From contig DFIZ01000038.1 in the NCBI GenBank assembly GCA_002372855.1, positions 31,075 to 47,404 of the forward strand: DNA of 16,330 nt. The letters run 5' to 3'. This DNA is from Bacteroidales bacterium UBA3684 (GTDB taxonomy: Bacteria; Bacteroidota; Bacteroidia; Bacteroidales; P3). The first letter of the stretch is position 1; each line of letters begins with the position of its first letter. The notes below the pieces were generated by a model. It saw nothing but the letters and a program-made list of their open reading frames with translations, was not told the origin of the DNA and did no database searches. A program made the translations under genes and the position numbers. Positions 6,346 through 14,314 of the stretch are shown here, in pieces.

Positions 6346-6393
6346 GGAGTTGGTAAGGAGTTGATAAGGACTTGGTAAGGGCTTGGTAAGGAC
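6346..6393. repeat. 11-bp tandem array, 4.4 units
   Basis: Units are GGAGTTGGTAA, GGAGTTGATAA, GGACTTGGTAA and GGGCTTGGTAA, then GGAC. Each differs from its neighbour by one or two bases. It lies about 120 bp upstream of the hutU -7 box. Units spaced by about one helical turn could offer in-phase protein sites, but it could equally be neutral repeat DNA. Confidence 0.9.
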
Positions 6394-6522
6394 ATAATAC
6401 TTCAGAAAGCATTAAAAGACAGTTGTTTAAAGTACACCATAGGCTCTTACGGCCCTTTTAGAGGGGTTTTATTTGACAAAAAGTCGTTTTTTCGACCCTG
6501 TTCGGGACACGCAAAAAAGAGA

Positions 6523-6562
6523 AAAGCCCCCATTCGCAGTCGGGCTGCGGAATGGGGGCTTT
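6523..6562 (-). terminator. Intrinsic terminator of the mre-porZ-recO-protease run
   Basis: The arms AAAGCCCCCATTC (6523-6535) and GAATGGGGGCTTT (6550-6562) pair over 13 bp, with a further GCAG/CTGC stem inside. On the minus strand the hairpin is followed by TCTCTTTTTTG. It starts 15 bp past the protease stop codon. Confidence 0.88.
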
Positions 6563-6577
6563 GTGTCAAGCAGAATG

Positions 6578-8890
6578 CTAGTAGAGCACCTGGACGCCGA
6601 TGACGAGGCGCGGCAGGAGCACCTTGCCGGCGTCGGGGCCGGAGCCGATGCCGTTGAGGCGCAAGCGGGCGTAGATGCCAACCCAGTCGTAGGTGATGCG
6701 GGTGGAGACGCCGAAGTTCCACTTGTGGGCGCTCAGGGCGTCGATGTCCTTCCAGGTGGTCTCCACGTAGTCGGCGGGCGAGCCGGAGAGCATGGTGCCG
6801 CCGAGGGTGTAGGAATTGGGGGCGTAGGAGCCGTAGACGCCGAGGTCCCAGTGGAGGCCGTTGCCCATGAGGCCGAGGGCGCGGAGGCGCACGCGTTGGA
6901 AGAGCTCGAGGGTCCACTCGGTCTGTTCGGCGCGACGGGTTTCGACTTTCTTGAAGTTGCTGTGCATGGTCTGGACGATGGGGACGAGGGATGACTCGAG
7001 GTCGTTGATGTCCTGGTCGACGAAGTTGTAGTCGTTGAAGTGCACCTCGGCGCTGAGGCCCAGGCAGTAGACCTTGCTGAAAGCACGGAGGAAGCGGAAG
7101 CCGAAGCCCCATTCGGGCGACCAGGAGTCGGCCTGCATCTCGATATTGTCGGCGGACAGCAGGGAGCCGAATTCGATGAAGAAGTTGAAACGGTACTTGC
7201 TGTTGCTGCCCCACTTGGAGGGCGTGTTCTCGAAGTCGGGGTTGCGGAACTCCTCGCCCGAGACGAGGCCCGCGCCGCTGAGGGTGCCGAAGGCGGTGCC
7301 GCCGGCATAGGCGGTGGAGGCGATGCTGTCGGCGTAGCCGTCGAGGCTGACGACGAGGTTGCGGTTGGCGGGGACATCGAAGAGGATGCGGCCGGCGGTG
7401 TCGGGCAGGATGGCGTTCACCTTGCCGTAGCGGTAGATGTGGCCGTCGCCGGAGGTCTCCTTGTAGAACACCGGTTTGCCGAGCACGGAGGCCGTGGGAG
7501 CCACAGCGATGGTGCCGTTGGGCTGCACGGCGAAGCGGAAGGTGGGGCTGACGGACTGCTTGCCACCGATGAAGAATGCGGCCTGGGGCACGCCGTAGCC
7601 GTAGCTGTAGTCGGCGTAGGGGTAGAGGTCGGCGGAGCGCTGGATGAGGTCGAACATCTGCATGGCGGTCTTGCCGGGCGAGGCCTGCCAGGCGCAGGCG
7701 GCGAAACCGGCCACCAGAGGGCAGGAGAAAGAGGTGCCGTGGACGTAGTGGTAGGCCTTGTCGCTGCTGACGTTGGCCGTGCGGGCATAGCCGAAGGCGC
7801 AGACGTTGGGCTTCATGCGGCCGTCGGCGCTGGGACCATAGGAGGAGAAATCGATGTGGTTGTACTCGGTGAGGCTGTTCTCGATGCCGCCGATGCAGAG
7901 CACGCTGTCGGCGTCGGAGGGGGTGATGATGGTCTTCCACTGCTTGTCGTCGCCCTCGTTGCCGGCGCTGTTGCAGACGAGGATGCCCTTGCGGGCGGCG
8001 AGGTTGCCGGCCTTGGCCACATAGGAGGTGCCGTCCATGTCGGTGGTGTAGTGGCGCTCCTTGCCGTAGCCGAGGGAGGAGGAGATGATGTTGGCGCCGT
8101 TCTTGTCGGCCCATTCCACAGCCATCTGCCACCAGACTTCCTCCTTGAAGGGCTCGGAGTTGATTTCGGTGCGCGCCAGGAGGAACTCGGCGCCGGTGGC
8201 CAGGCCGAGGTCGACGCCGTTCATGCGGCCGGCGATGCAGGAGAGGGTCATGGTACCATGAGAGTTCCAGCCGTAGACATCCTCTTTGTCCTTGGGAAAG
8301 TTCCAGGTCTTGATAATCTGGCGGTTGTCGCGCAGGTGGCGGAAGGCCTCGTGGGTGTTCACACGGGGGAAGCCGCCGTCGAACACGGCGATGCGCACCC
8401 CGCGGCCGTCGATGCCCTTGTCGCGGAAGGCCTTGCCGCCCATGCGCACCAGCTGGGCCTCGAGGGGGCCGTCTACGGTGGCAATGTCGAAGAGACCGTC
8501 CAGCGGTTCGACGTCGTTGCAGTCGGCCAGCTGCATGCCGTTGCCCTCGATGGGCTGCACACGGAGCACATAGGGCAGGGCCTCGATGGCCAGCACCTGG
8601 TCGGGCGTGGCCATGACGCCGAGGGCGTTCATCCAGCGGCTGGCGCCGATTTCCTCGGTGGCCAGGGCGCTGACGCCCTGCTCGTAGGCGGCACTGACGG
8701 GGTAGTTGGTGATGTCGTAGAGGTCGGCGCCGCACTGCTGGTAGCGCTCGATGGCCTTGGCATCGAAGTAGGTGTAGGGGTCGAAGGTTGTGCCTGCCTT
8801 GTCGGCGAGGAACACCCAGTAGGCCTGCTGGGCCGAGGCGGAGAAGAGGCACGCCAGGGCGAGGGCCAGGATTGTGATGTGTTTTTTCAT
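6578..8890 (-). CDS. Secreted S8 (subtilisin) serine protease with C-terminal beta-barrel-like domain
   Basis: A 770-aa protein. Residues 1-20 are a signal peptide cut near SASA/QQ. The subtilase domain spans about 160-440 with the full triad: Asp171 (AVFDGGFP), His211 (NSHGTM) and Ser387 (HGTSFSCP), plus the oxyanion Asn311 (NSAGNEG). Residues 21-150 may be an inhibitory propeptide. A beta-rich segment follows (about 450-545). From about 563 to 770 the sequence alternates polar and hydrophobic residues in strand-length runs (YRFNFFIEFGS, WGFGFRFLRAF, WDLGVYGSYA, WNFGVSTRITY, VGIYARLRL) and ends LPRLVIGVQVLY. This looks like a small outer-membrane barrel and is unlike a T9SS C-terminal domain. 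The start codon lies 1 bp after the recO stop, suggesting coupled translation; a terminator follows. The protease call is firm, the barrel an inference. Confidence 0.9.
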   Translation of the reverse strand: MKKHITILALALACLFSASAQQAYWVFLADKAGTTFDPYTYFDAKAIERYQQCGADLYDITNYPVSAAYEQGVSALATEEIGASRWMNALGVMATPDQVLAIEALPYVLRVQPIEGNGMQLADCNDVEPLDGLFDIATVDGPLEAQLVRMGGKAFRDKGIDGRGVRIAVFDGGFPRVNTHEAFRHLRDNRQIIKTWNFPKDKEDVYGWNSHGTMTLSCIAGRMNGVDLGLATGAEFLLARTEINSEPFKEEVWWQMAVEWADKNGANIISSSLGYGKERHYTTDMDGTSYVAKAGNLAARKGILVCNSAGNEGDDKQWKTIITPSDADSVLCIGGIENSLTEYNHIDFSSYGPSADGRMKPNVCAFGYARTANVSSDKAYHYVHGTSFSCPLVAGFAACAWQASPGKTAMQMFDLIQRSADLYPYADYSYGYGVPQAAFFIGGKQSVSPTFRFAVQPNGTIAVAPTASVLGKPVFYKETSGDGHIYRYGKVNAILPDTAGRILFDVPANRNLVVSLDGYADSIASTAYAGGTAFGTLSGAGLVSGEEFRNPDFENTPSKWGSNSKYRFNFFIEFGSLLSADNIEMQADSWSPEWGFGFRFLRAFSKVYCLGLSAEVHFNDYNFVDQDINDLESSLVPIVQTMHSNFKKVETRRAEQTEWTLELFQRVRLRALGLMGNGLHWDLGVYGSYAPNSYTLGGTMLSGSPADYVETTWKDIDALSAHKWNFGVSTRITYDWVGIYARLRLNGIGSGPDAGKVLLPRLVIGVQVLY

Positions 8891-8891
8891 G

Positions 8892-9617
8892 TTATTTCAG
8901 TATTGTATGTAATATTTCGTGGCTGTGGAAATGGGCAAATCCGCTCAGATGGAGCTGGAAGTATGCGATGAGGGCGTCGAGGAGGGTCAGCCGCTCCTGC
9001 AAGGACACAGTAACAGGGTGGCTGAGGGACTGAGGGGCTGAGGAATCGGGACGGGATGAGGATAGGTATTCGTGGAGGGTCCGGGAGAGGGCGGCCGGGA
9101 GCGTGTTCTCGTCGGGCTCGCTGACGAAACGGCCTTCCTGGAGGTCGAAATAAGGTTCGCGGTGCGAGTGGTTGTCCAGCGGTTCTATGCCCATGTGGTA
9201 GGCCACCTTGAGCATGAAGGTTACCGGAACATTGGCTGCAGGCTCGCTTCCGACAGACGACTGACAGTCCACATAATCCCATAGGGCGGGCATGGGTTCG
9301 GCTTCGCGCAAGGCTTTGTAGAGCACCTCAGTCATGAAGAAGCGCAGGGAGTTGGTCACCGGTTCGGAGGACTGGCCGGGGTTGCGGGGGGTGAGTTCCT
9401 TGATGTAGTTGAGGTCGGTCCGGGGGTTGTCGTAGACCACCATGTCGAGGCTCGACAGGGGTTGCAGCAGGTTCTGTTTGACGCGTCCCGAACGGCCGCG
9501 GACCCCCTTGATGATGTAGGAACGCAGGCCCAGCTGGCGTGTGAACACCTTGGCCACCACAGAGCTTTCGGCATAGGGGGTGGTGTGGAGCACTAGACCT
9601 GGCGTGGAGAGGAGCAT
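8892..9617 (-). CDS. recO: DNA repair protein RecO
   Basis: A 241-aa protein. RecO acts with RecR (and RecF) to load RecA on SSB-coated single-stranded DNA in recombinational repair. The N-terminal OB-fold begins at LSTPGLVLHTTPYAESSVVAKVFT with IIKGVRGRSGRVKQNLLQPL (35-54). The helical part has RFFMTEVLYKALREAEPMPALWDYV (92-116) and ends with LSGFAHFHSHEILHTIL. I chose the ATG at 9617 because the OB-fold begins directly there; the open frame extends further upstream but only across porZ. Residues 186-204 (SSSRPDSSAPQSLSHPVTV) form a low-complexity loop made by an 8-bp repeat array, absent from RecO proteins as I recall them. It begins 29 bp after porZ and is 1 bp from the protease gene. Confidence 0.93.
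   Translation of the reverse strand: MLLSTPGLVLHTTPYAESSVVAKVFTRQLGLRSYIIKGVRGRSGRVKQNLLQPLSSLDMVVYDNPRTDLNYIKELTPRNPGQSSEPVTNSLRFFMTEVLYKALREAEPMPALWDYVDCQSSVGSEPAANVPVTFMLKVAYHMGIEPLDNHSHREPYFDLQEGRFVSEPDENTLPAALSRTLHEYLSSSRPDSSAPQSLSHPVTVSLQERLTLLDALIAYFQLHLSGFAHFHSHEILHTILK
9019..9042. repeat. Three 8-bp units inside recO
   Basis: On the plus strand the units are TGGCTGAG, GGACTGAG and GGGCTGAG. On the coding strand they read as CTCAG(C/T)C(C/A) and encode the Ser/Pro-rich loop of RecO. The array style resembles the intergenic 7- and 8-bp arrays elsewhere in the window. Confidence 0.75.
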
Positions 9618-9646
9618 TTTTTCAGGTATATGGTGTGAAGTATGAG

Positions 9647-11992
9647 TTAGCGGACGATGAGGATTTTGGCCACGGCGCGGTTGTCGCCCTGATCGTCGGA
9701 AGCAAAGACATAGTAGACCCCGGAGGCCACCTTCTCGCCCTCGAGGGTGCGGCCGTTCCAGATGGCCTGGCCGCCGTTGGCGGTGGTGGAGAAGACGGTA
9801 TGGCCCGAGGCGTCGGTGATGTGCACCACGCTGTTGCGGGCGAAGCCCTTGATGGCGATGGGGCCGTCGTAGCCGGGTTTGACGGGGTTGGGGAAGGCAT
9901 GGACATCGTCGAGGGGACGGCTGACGGCGTAGGTGGCGGTGCCGCGATAGACCTGCAGGCCGCGGTCGGTGCCGATGAAGACCTCGCCGGTGCGTTCGTT
10001 GATGCCGATGGTGATTATCTTGTCGGAGAAAAGAGGGCTGTTGGCCGTGGTGAAGTGCTCGAGCTGTTCCATGCCGTTGGCCGAAAGGAGGTAGATACCC
10101 CCGTTGGCAGTGCCCACCCACTTGCGGTTGGCGCCGTCGACGGCAATGGCGGTGATGCTCTCGTAGGCCATGAGGTACTCGGCAAATTCGCCGTTGGTGA
10201 TGGTGATGTTGCTGCAGTTGACAGGGGCCAGCTCGCCGTTGCCGCCGTTGTTGAAGGCACGGTAGCCGTCGTAGATGACCTTGAGTCCCTTGTCGGTGCC
10301 AAGCCACAGGTTGCCGTTCTGGTCTTGCGCAAGGGCGGTGACGGTCGACGTCTCCAGCTTGCTGCCACGGTTGGGGTCGACACGCGCCATGAGATCCTTG
10401 CCGTTGTGGACATAGATGGCGTTGCGACGACCGAGGAACCAGATGTAGTTGTTGATGCTGTCGTAGACCATCTGGTCCACCTCGAGGTTGGACCCCAGGG
10501 GGGTGGTCTGGAAACCCGTCCACTCTCCGTTGCGACTGCGGCGGGCAAGGGCATGGGTGCTGTGCGAGACGAGGACCCACAGGTTGCCCTGGCGGTCGAA
10601 GGTGACGGCGCCGGTGTTGAGACGCGAGTAGCCGCTCAGCGAGTAGGGCACCAAAGCCCCGTCGGTGTTGTCGGCGTCGTAGAAAGCCTGCACGCTGTTG
10701 TTGCGTATGGATGCCACTCCGTAGCCCCAGATGGCTGCCATGGTCTCGTTGGTGTCCATGGGGTTGACGGCAGCGTCGACCAAGTCGGTCATGCCGCCCA
10801 GCAGGCCGTTGCCCTGGTCGAGGACCGTCCAATGGCGTCCCGTGGACGTGAGCAGGTTGGGGTCGATGTAGGCGCTGGCATAGGTTTCGGTGTGGCCACC
10901 GGGGCAGAGCATCATGCGATAGTTGAAGGGGCGCAGGCGGAAGCAGCGGTCATAGGAGAAGGGGCCGTCGGGACGAAAGGTCTTGTCCGTACCGTCGGCG
11001 AAGAGTGCCAACAAGCCTTCCCAGCCGTGTCCCACCCAGAGGGTGCCGTCGTTTCCGCAGACGGCGTCGAAGGCCTCCAGGGCACCCCAGGTGAAGGAGT
11101 CGTAGGAGGCGATGAGGGTCAACGTTGTGTCGAAAAGGCGTACAACGCCGTCGACACTCACGGCCAGACGGTTGCCGTTGACCTGCAACGAACGCAGCTC
11201 GCCACTCATCATGGCGCTGTATCCCTCGGCGGTCTGCCGATAGAGCGTGCTCTGGAAGGCGCTGGTGCCATAGCCTACGGCCAAAAGCCTGTTGCCCACC
11301 ATGCAGAGCTGGCTGACGGTGAGGGTGTCAAAACGATGGTCCGTATGCCAACGGTCGCTGATGCCGGGGTGACGTTCGCCGACCGGAAGGTGCTTCAAGC
11401 CTTCGCCCGTGGCGGCATAGATACTGTCTCTGCCGAAGGCCAGGTCGTGGACCGGCGTATAGCCTCCGCCGGCGCCAAGATACCATGTTTCCTTGATTTC
11501 CATGCGCTGCAGGTCGAGCACCACCACCCCGAAGCCCGTGGCCAGATAGGCGTTGCCCTTCCAGAAGCGGACATGGTAGATTTTCTTGTCGCCCGATATT
11601 TCGCTGCGCTTGATGTCGGAGAGGTTGTAGGTGACCCCTTCGTTGATGATGTCGATATTGGAATTGTTGTAGGCCACGACAAGGCTCTGTGTGGCGTCGT
11701 CGTAGGCCATTGTGGCGATGCCCACGTCGTTCAATCCGTCGCCCTTGCTCATGGGCGTCAACGTGCTGTTGCCGATGTCGTAGCAAAACACACCGCCGAT
11801 GGCTCCGGCATAGATGCGGTCGCCGGCATAGGCCAGATGTGTCACCCTCGAGTAGTCGAGACACGAACGCCATTTCCCCACAGCCGTCTGCGCCAGCACG
11901 GAGTTGCACACAAGGAACTGGATTGCCACGAGCAGCGCCGCGCACAACAATCTCCGCCTTCCGCCCTCAAGCTTCTCGAACTGTTTTTTCAT
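9647..11992 (-). CDS. porZ: PorZ-like T9SS surface protein (beta-propellers plus CTD)
   Basis: A 781-aa protein, close to the 776 aa I recall for Porphyromonas gingivalis PorZ. A long basic n-region (KLEGGRRR) and hydrophobic stretch give a signal peptide ending near VLA/Q at 34-35. The body (36-690) is a chain of propeller blades of the two-component-regulator type: LWLGTDKGLKVI, KWVGTANGGIYLL, VFIGTDRGLQVY. Residues 692-781 form a T9SS C-terminal domain: HAFPNPVKPG, VVHITDASGHTVFS, LEGEKVASGVYYV, AKILIVR. In P. gingivalis PorZ belongs to the surface attachment complex with PorU, PorV and PorQ and delivers A-LPS for modifying T9SS cargo. Its ATG overlaps the mreD stop by 4 bp, and recO follows after 29 bp. 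The symbol rests on architecture; another propeller-CTD protein is the alternative. Confidence 0.85.
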   Translation of the reverse strand: MKKQFEKLEGGRRRLLCAALLVAIQFLVCNSVLAQTAVGKWRSCLDYSRVTHLAYAGDRIYAGAIGGVFCYDIGNSTLTPMSKGDGLNDVGIATMAYDDATQSLVVAYNNSNIDIINEGVTYNLSDIKRSEISGDKKIYHVRFWKGNAYLATGFGVVVLDLQRMEIKETWYLGAGGGYTPVHDLAFGRDSIYAATGEGLKHLPVGERHPGISDRWHTDHRFDTLTVSQLCMVGNRLLAVGYGTSAFQSTLYRQTAEGYSAMMSGELRSLQVNGNRLAVSVDGVVRLFDTTLTLIASYDSFTWGALEAFDAVCGNDGTLWVGHGWEGLLALFADGTDKTFRPDGPFSYDRCFRLRPFNYRMMLCPGGHTETYASAYIDPNLLTSTGRHWTVLDQGNGLLGGMTDLVDAAVNPMDTNETMAAIWGYGVASIRNNSVQAFYDADNTDGALVPYSLSGYSRLNTGAVTFDRQGNLWVLVSHSTHALARRSRNGEWTGFQTTPLGSNLEVDQMVYDSINNYIWFLGRRNAIYVHNGKDLMARVDPNRGSKLETSTVTALAQDQNGNLWLGTDKGLKVIYDGYRAFNNGGNGELAPVNCSNITITNGEFAEYLMAYESITAIAVDGANRKWVGTANGGIYLLSANGMEQLEHFTTANSPLFSDKIITIGINERTGEVFIGTDRGLQVYRGTATYAVSRPLDDVHAFPNPVKPGYDGPIAIKGFARNSVVHITDASGHTVFSTTANGGQAIWNGRTLEGEKVASGVYYVFASDDQGDNRAVAKILIVR

Positions 11993-12507
11993 ACCGTTGT
12001 CTCCTTCTTTAAAAATATATACTGGTACAGCACCGCCAGCAGCGTGGTCACCAGGGTACTGGCCACCGTGGCCAACAGTACTCCGCCAAAGCTGCGGAAG
12101 CCGAAGAGTTCCAGCGTGAAGAAGACCAGATAGAAGGCGGCAAGCATCAGCATGAGGTAGCTGATGAAATACTGCGGCGTGACGCTGTAGATGCCCGGGG
12201 TGTCGATGGTGACAGGCTCGCCGCGCGTCAGTATGCGGTCGGCGAAGAGGATACGCAGCATGGCCACCACCGTGCAGGCCAGGGCATGGAAACCCAGAAT
12301 ATTGTTCATCACGTCGACTATCAATCCCGTGCCGAAAGCCGTCAGCAGCATGGGTATGCGCTTCATGTCGGTCGGCAGCATGAGTATGAACAGTACATAG
12401 AGCATCGGCATCACGTAGCCGCCCAGGTACACATGGTTGAGCACAAGCAGCTGCAATGCCATCAGCAGCACAAAACGTCCAATGTTTCTCCAGACTATTT
12501 TATTCAT
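11989..12507 (-). CDS. mreD: Rod shape-determining protein MreD
   Basis: A 172-aa, strongly hydrophobic inner-membrane protein with about five membrane segments (roughly 8-28, 32-46, 50-75, 108-132 and 140-165). MreD links MreC and the RodA/PBP2 synthase to the MreB filament during lateral wall growth. Motifs typical of the family are LNHVYLGGYVMPMLYVLFILMLP near the N terminus and the GLIVDVMNNILGFHALA stretch. The start codon overlaps the TraB/GumN stop and the stop codon overlaps the porZ start (4 bp each, ATGA), so translation is probably coupled on both sides. In many bacteria mreD directly follows mreC and precedes mrdA; here TraB/GumN comes before it and porZ after it. Confidence 0.92.
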   Translation of the reverse strand: MNKIVWRNIGRFVLLMALQLLVLNHVYLGGYVMPMLYVLFILMLPTDMKRIPMLLTAFGTGLIVDVMNNILGFHALACTVVAMLRILFADRILTRGEPVTIDTPGIYSVTPQYFISYLMLMLAAFYLVFFTLELFGFRSFGGVLLATVASTLVTTLLAVLYQYIFLKKETTV

Positions 12508-13403
12508 TTTCTTACACCTTCAACAGTATAACCCTGTGCCTCGAGCATCTTCAGCACTCCGCGCTCGCCGCAGAGGTGGAACGCGCCAACCACGAAGAGC
12601 GTGGGCTTGGCTTTCATAATCTCCGGCATCTTCTTCACCCAATCGGCGTTGCGGCCATAGATGAGTTTCTCGTTGTCCTCGGGACTGGAGCATTCGTCCT
12701 CCTGTTCTTCGAGGTTCAGTTCCTCGAGCTGTTCCAGGTCCTGGGCAAAATAGGCCGCCGTGATAAACTCGGCCATCTCCACGCCGTCCTGGAAGTTGTC
12801 CACAAAGCACATCAGCGACTTCACCTGCTTCTCCAGCGAGGCGCCGTAGAGCACCTCCATCTGAAAGTCGGCCGTCTCCAGTCCGCCGATGCCCTTGCCC
12901 TTTTTCACAGCCTCCTGCTGGAAATAGTTGTCTATAAGGGAGGTGACGTCGAGTGTCGGCATGTTCTTCATGTATACCAGAAGCGAAATCTGAGTCTCCA
13001 GCGTGGAAGGCGACAGCTTGTCCAGCTGTGCAGCCACGGCCTCGTTGGTCATGTCCACACCCATCACCTCGCGCAGCAGGGCGTTGAGGCGGTCCATCTG
13101 CTCCTTGTCCAGCAGCGACGACAGCGTCGTGCCCTCGGGCAGCATCATGACCTTCTGCATCTTCTCCATGTTCTCGGGCTTCAGGGTCTCCAGCATGTCC
13201 ACTTCGCCATACACCTGCTCCACGGCATCAAACGCCGCACGGGCACCGGGAATGCTGTCCACAAATGTCGACGGCGCCAGGTGGTAGGTGCCGACAATAT
13301 AGCTGGGCTTCTCCAGTCCGTTGCCGCCAATGCGGTAAAGTATCTGTGCCTGGGCTACCGTGCAGGCCAGCACCAGCATCAGGGTAGAAACAATCTTTTT
13401 CAT
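12504..13403 (-). CDS. TraB/GumN family protein
   Basis: A 299-aa exported protein. Residues 1-19 form a signal peptide with cleavage near AQA/Q; Cys14 (LAC) is a weak lipobox alternative. Two GxxH motifs typical of TraB/GumN/Tiki-like proteins are present: GTYHLAPSTF (His41) near the N terminus and VVGAFHLCGERGVLKML (His276) near the C terminus. Some animal members (Tiki) are metalloproteases; the function of bacterial members is mostly unknown and no substrate can be given. An acidic stretch (about 225-242, EQLEELNLEEQEDE) is notable. The gene sits between mreC (35 bp gap) and mreD (4 bp overlap), so it is probably made together with the elongasome proteins. This context suggests, without showing, an envelope role. 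Confidence 0.87.
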   Translation of the reverse strand: MKKIVSTLMLVLACTVAQAQILYRIGGNGLEKPSYIVGTYHLAPSTFVDSIPGARAAFDAVEQVYGEVDMLETLKPENMEKMQKVMMLPEGTTLSSLLDKEQMDRLNALLREVMGVDMTNEAVAAQLDKLSPSTLETQISLLVYMKNMPTLDVTSLIDNYFQQEAVKKGKGIGGLETADFQMEVLYGASLEKQVKSLMCFVDNFQDGVEMAEFITAAYFAQDLEQLEELNLEEQEDECSSPEDNEKLIYGRNADWVKKMPEIMKAKPTLFVVGAFHLCGERGVLKMLEAQGYTVEGVRK

Positions 13404-13438
13404 ATATCCTTTTATTTAATATTCGTGTCCAATAAACG

Positions 13439-14281
13439 TCAACCCTCATTTTTCTCCGTTTTCGCCATCAGCTCCTCCTGTTCCTCGCGGAAACGGTTGT
13501 TGATGACGTACACATGGTCCAGCTTGTTGAAGTCCGTGGCAAGGCGTATCTTCACCTTGTAGAAACCGCTGCCGCTCAACGGCTCGGCCTCCACCACATA
13601 GCCCACCGGCACCCCTTCGGGGAAGTCGTTGGCCAGGCCGGAGGTGATTATGGTGTCGTTGTCCTCGAACTGGTGCGTCGCCGGCACGTCGACCACCTGC
13701 GCATAGCGGTAGTCCAGTCCGTCCCACACCAGCGAACCGCTGATGCCCGTGCGTTTCACCTTCACACTGTTGCGGCTGTCGCTGTGCAGCACAGGCATGA
13801 TGGTGGCGAAGTTCTTCGACACCGACATCACCACACCCACAATGCCGTCGGGCGACACCACAGCCTGGTCCACCTTGATACCGTGCTTGCTGCCCTTGTT
13901 GATCATGATGAAGTTGTTCTGCTGGCTCCACGAGTTCTTGATCACCCGCGCCTCTGTATAGCTGTAGCGTTGCTTGTAGGTGGTGTCGTTGACGGTGAAA
14001 ACACTGTCGGTATAGCTGATGTACGACGACTCCAGCTGTGCCTTCAGCTTGGCGTTCTCCGCTGCCAGGCGGTCGTTCTCCCCCTTCAGGTCGAAGTATC
14101 CGCCCACACTGTGCACCCCCTGGTACCAGCCTCCCGCCACGGCGTTGGACCACGCCACCAGCTTTGAACCCTGGTAGTAGCTCGTGCGCGACATCAGCAC
14201 CGCGCTCACCACCACCAGCAGCAAGAAGACCACCACGTAGTCGTATTTCTTCAGTACCCCTATCAGTCGGTTCCTGTTCAT
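13439..14281 (-). CDS. mreC: Rod shape-determining protein MreC
   Basis: A 280-aa bitopic inner-membrane protein. A short cytoplasmic N terminus is followed by one membrane span (14-31) and a coiled coil (62-86, LKGENDRLAAENAKLKAQLE). The periplasmic beta-domains contain the family hallmarks: KGSKHGIKVDQAVVSPDGIVGVV, the SVKVKRTGISGSLVWDG block, and DTIITSGLANDFPEGVPVGYV. MreC positions the PBP2/RodA wall synthase with MreD and MreB. No mreB is in the window. The 24 bp between the gmk stop and this ATG consist of a 7-bp repeat array whose last unit places AGGAG right before the ATG. The charged C-terminal tail (FREEQEELMAKTEKNEG) is variable in the family. Confidence 0.95.
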   Translation of the reverse strand: MNRNRLIGVLKKYDYVVVFLLLVVVSAVLMSRTSYYQGSKLVAWSNAVAGGWYQGVHSVGGYFDLKGENDRLAAENAKLKAQLESSYISYTDSVFTVNDTTYKQRYSYTEARVIKNSWSQQNNFIMINKGSKHGIKVDQAVVSPDGIVGVVMSVSKNFATIMPVLHSDSRNSVKVKRTGISGSLVWDGLDYRYAQVVDVPATHQFEDNDTIITSGLANDFPEGVPVGYVVEAEPLSGSGFYKVKIRLATDFNKLDHVYVINNRFREEQEELMAKTEKNEG

Positions 14282-14314
14282 CTCCTGTCTCTTAACTCCT
14301 AACTCTTAACTCCT
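14280..14314. repeat. Five 7-bp units bridging the gmk stop and mreC start
   Basis: On the coding (minus) strand the units read AGGAGTT, AAGAGTT, AGGAGTT, AAGAGAC, AGGAGAT. The array encodes the last residues and TAA stop of gmk, and its final unit supplies AGGAG and the first bases of the mreC ATG. The whole 24-bp intergenic gap is repeat DNA. Confidence 0.88.

Larger units (their letters stand above)
6147..6577. other. 431-bp intergenic region upstream of hutU
   Basis: No gene is supported here. Starting from the hutU side it contains an AT-rich leader, a TATCTTTG -7 box (6218-6225, minus), a pyrimidine-rich stretch, a small CTCCTAC/GTAGGAG-like inverted repeat near 6332-6349, a four-unit 11-bp array (6346-6393), and the terminator of the S8 protease operon (6523-6562). 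Confidence 0.75.

Noticed and set aside
6447..8852. Alternative 801-residue frame on the same strand as the protease
   Set aside because: Arg/Pro/His-rich composition typical of a shifted frame, runs past the terminator hairpin, and has no recognisable domain.
7040..8971. Long plus-strand open frame opposite the S8 protease
   Set aside because: The opposite strand carries a complete subtilase triad and signal peptide; this frame shows only biased composition.
9635..12133. Long plus-strand open frame opposite porZ and mreD
   Set aside because: Low-complexity Val/Gly/Ala composition, no signal or domain, and it spans two real genes on the other strand.
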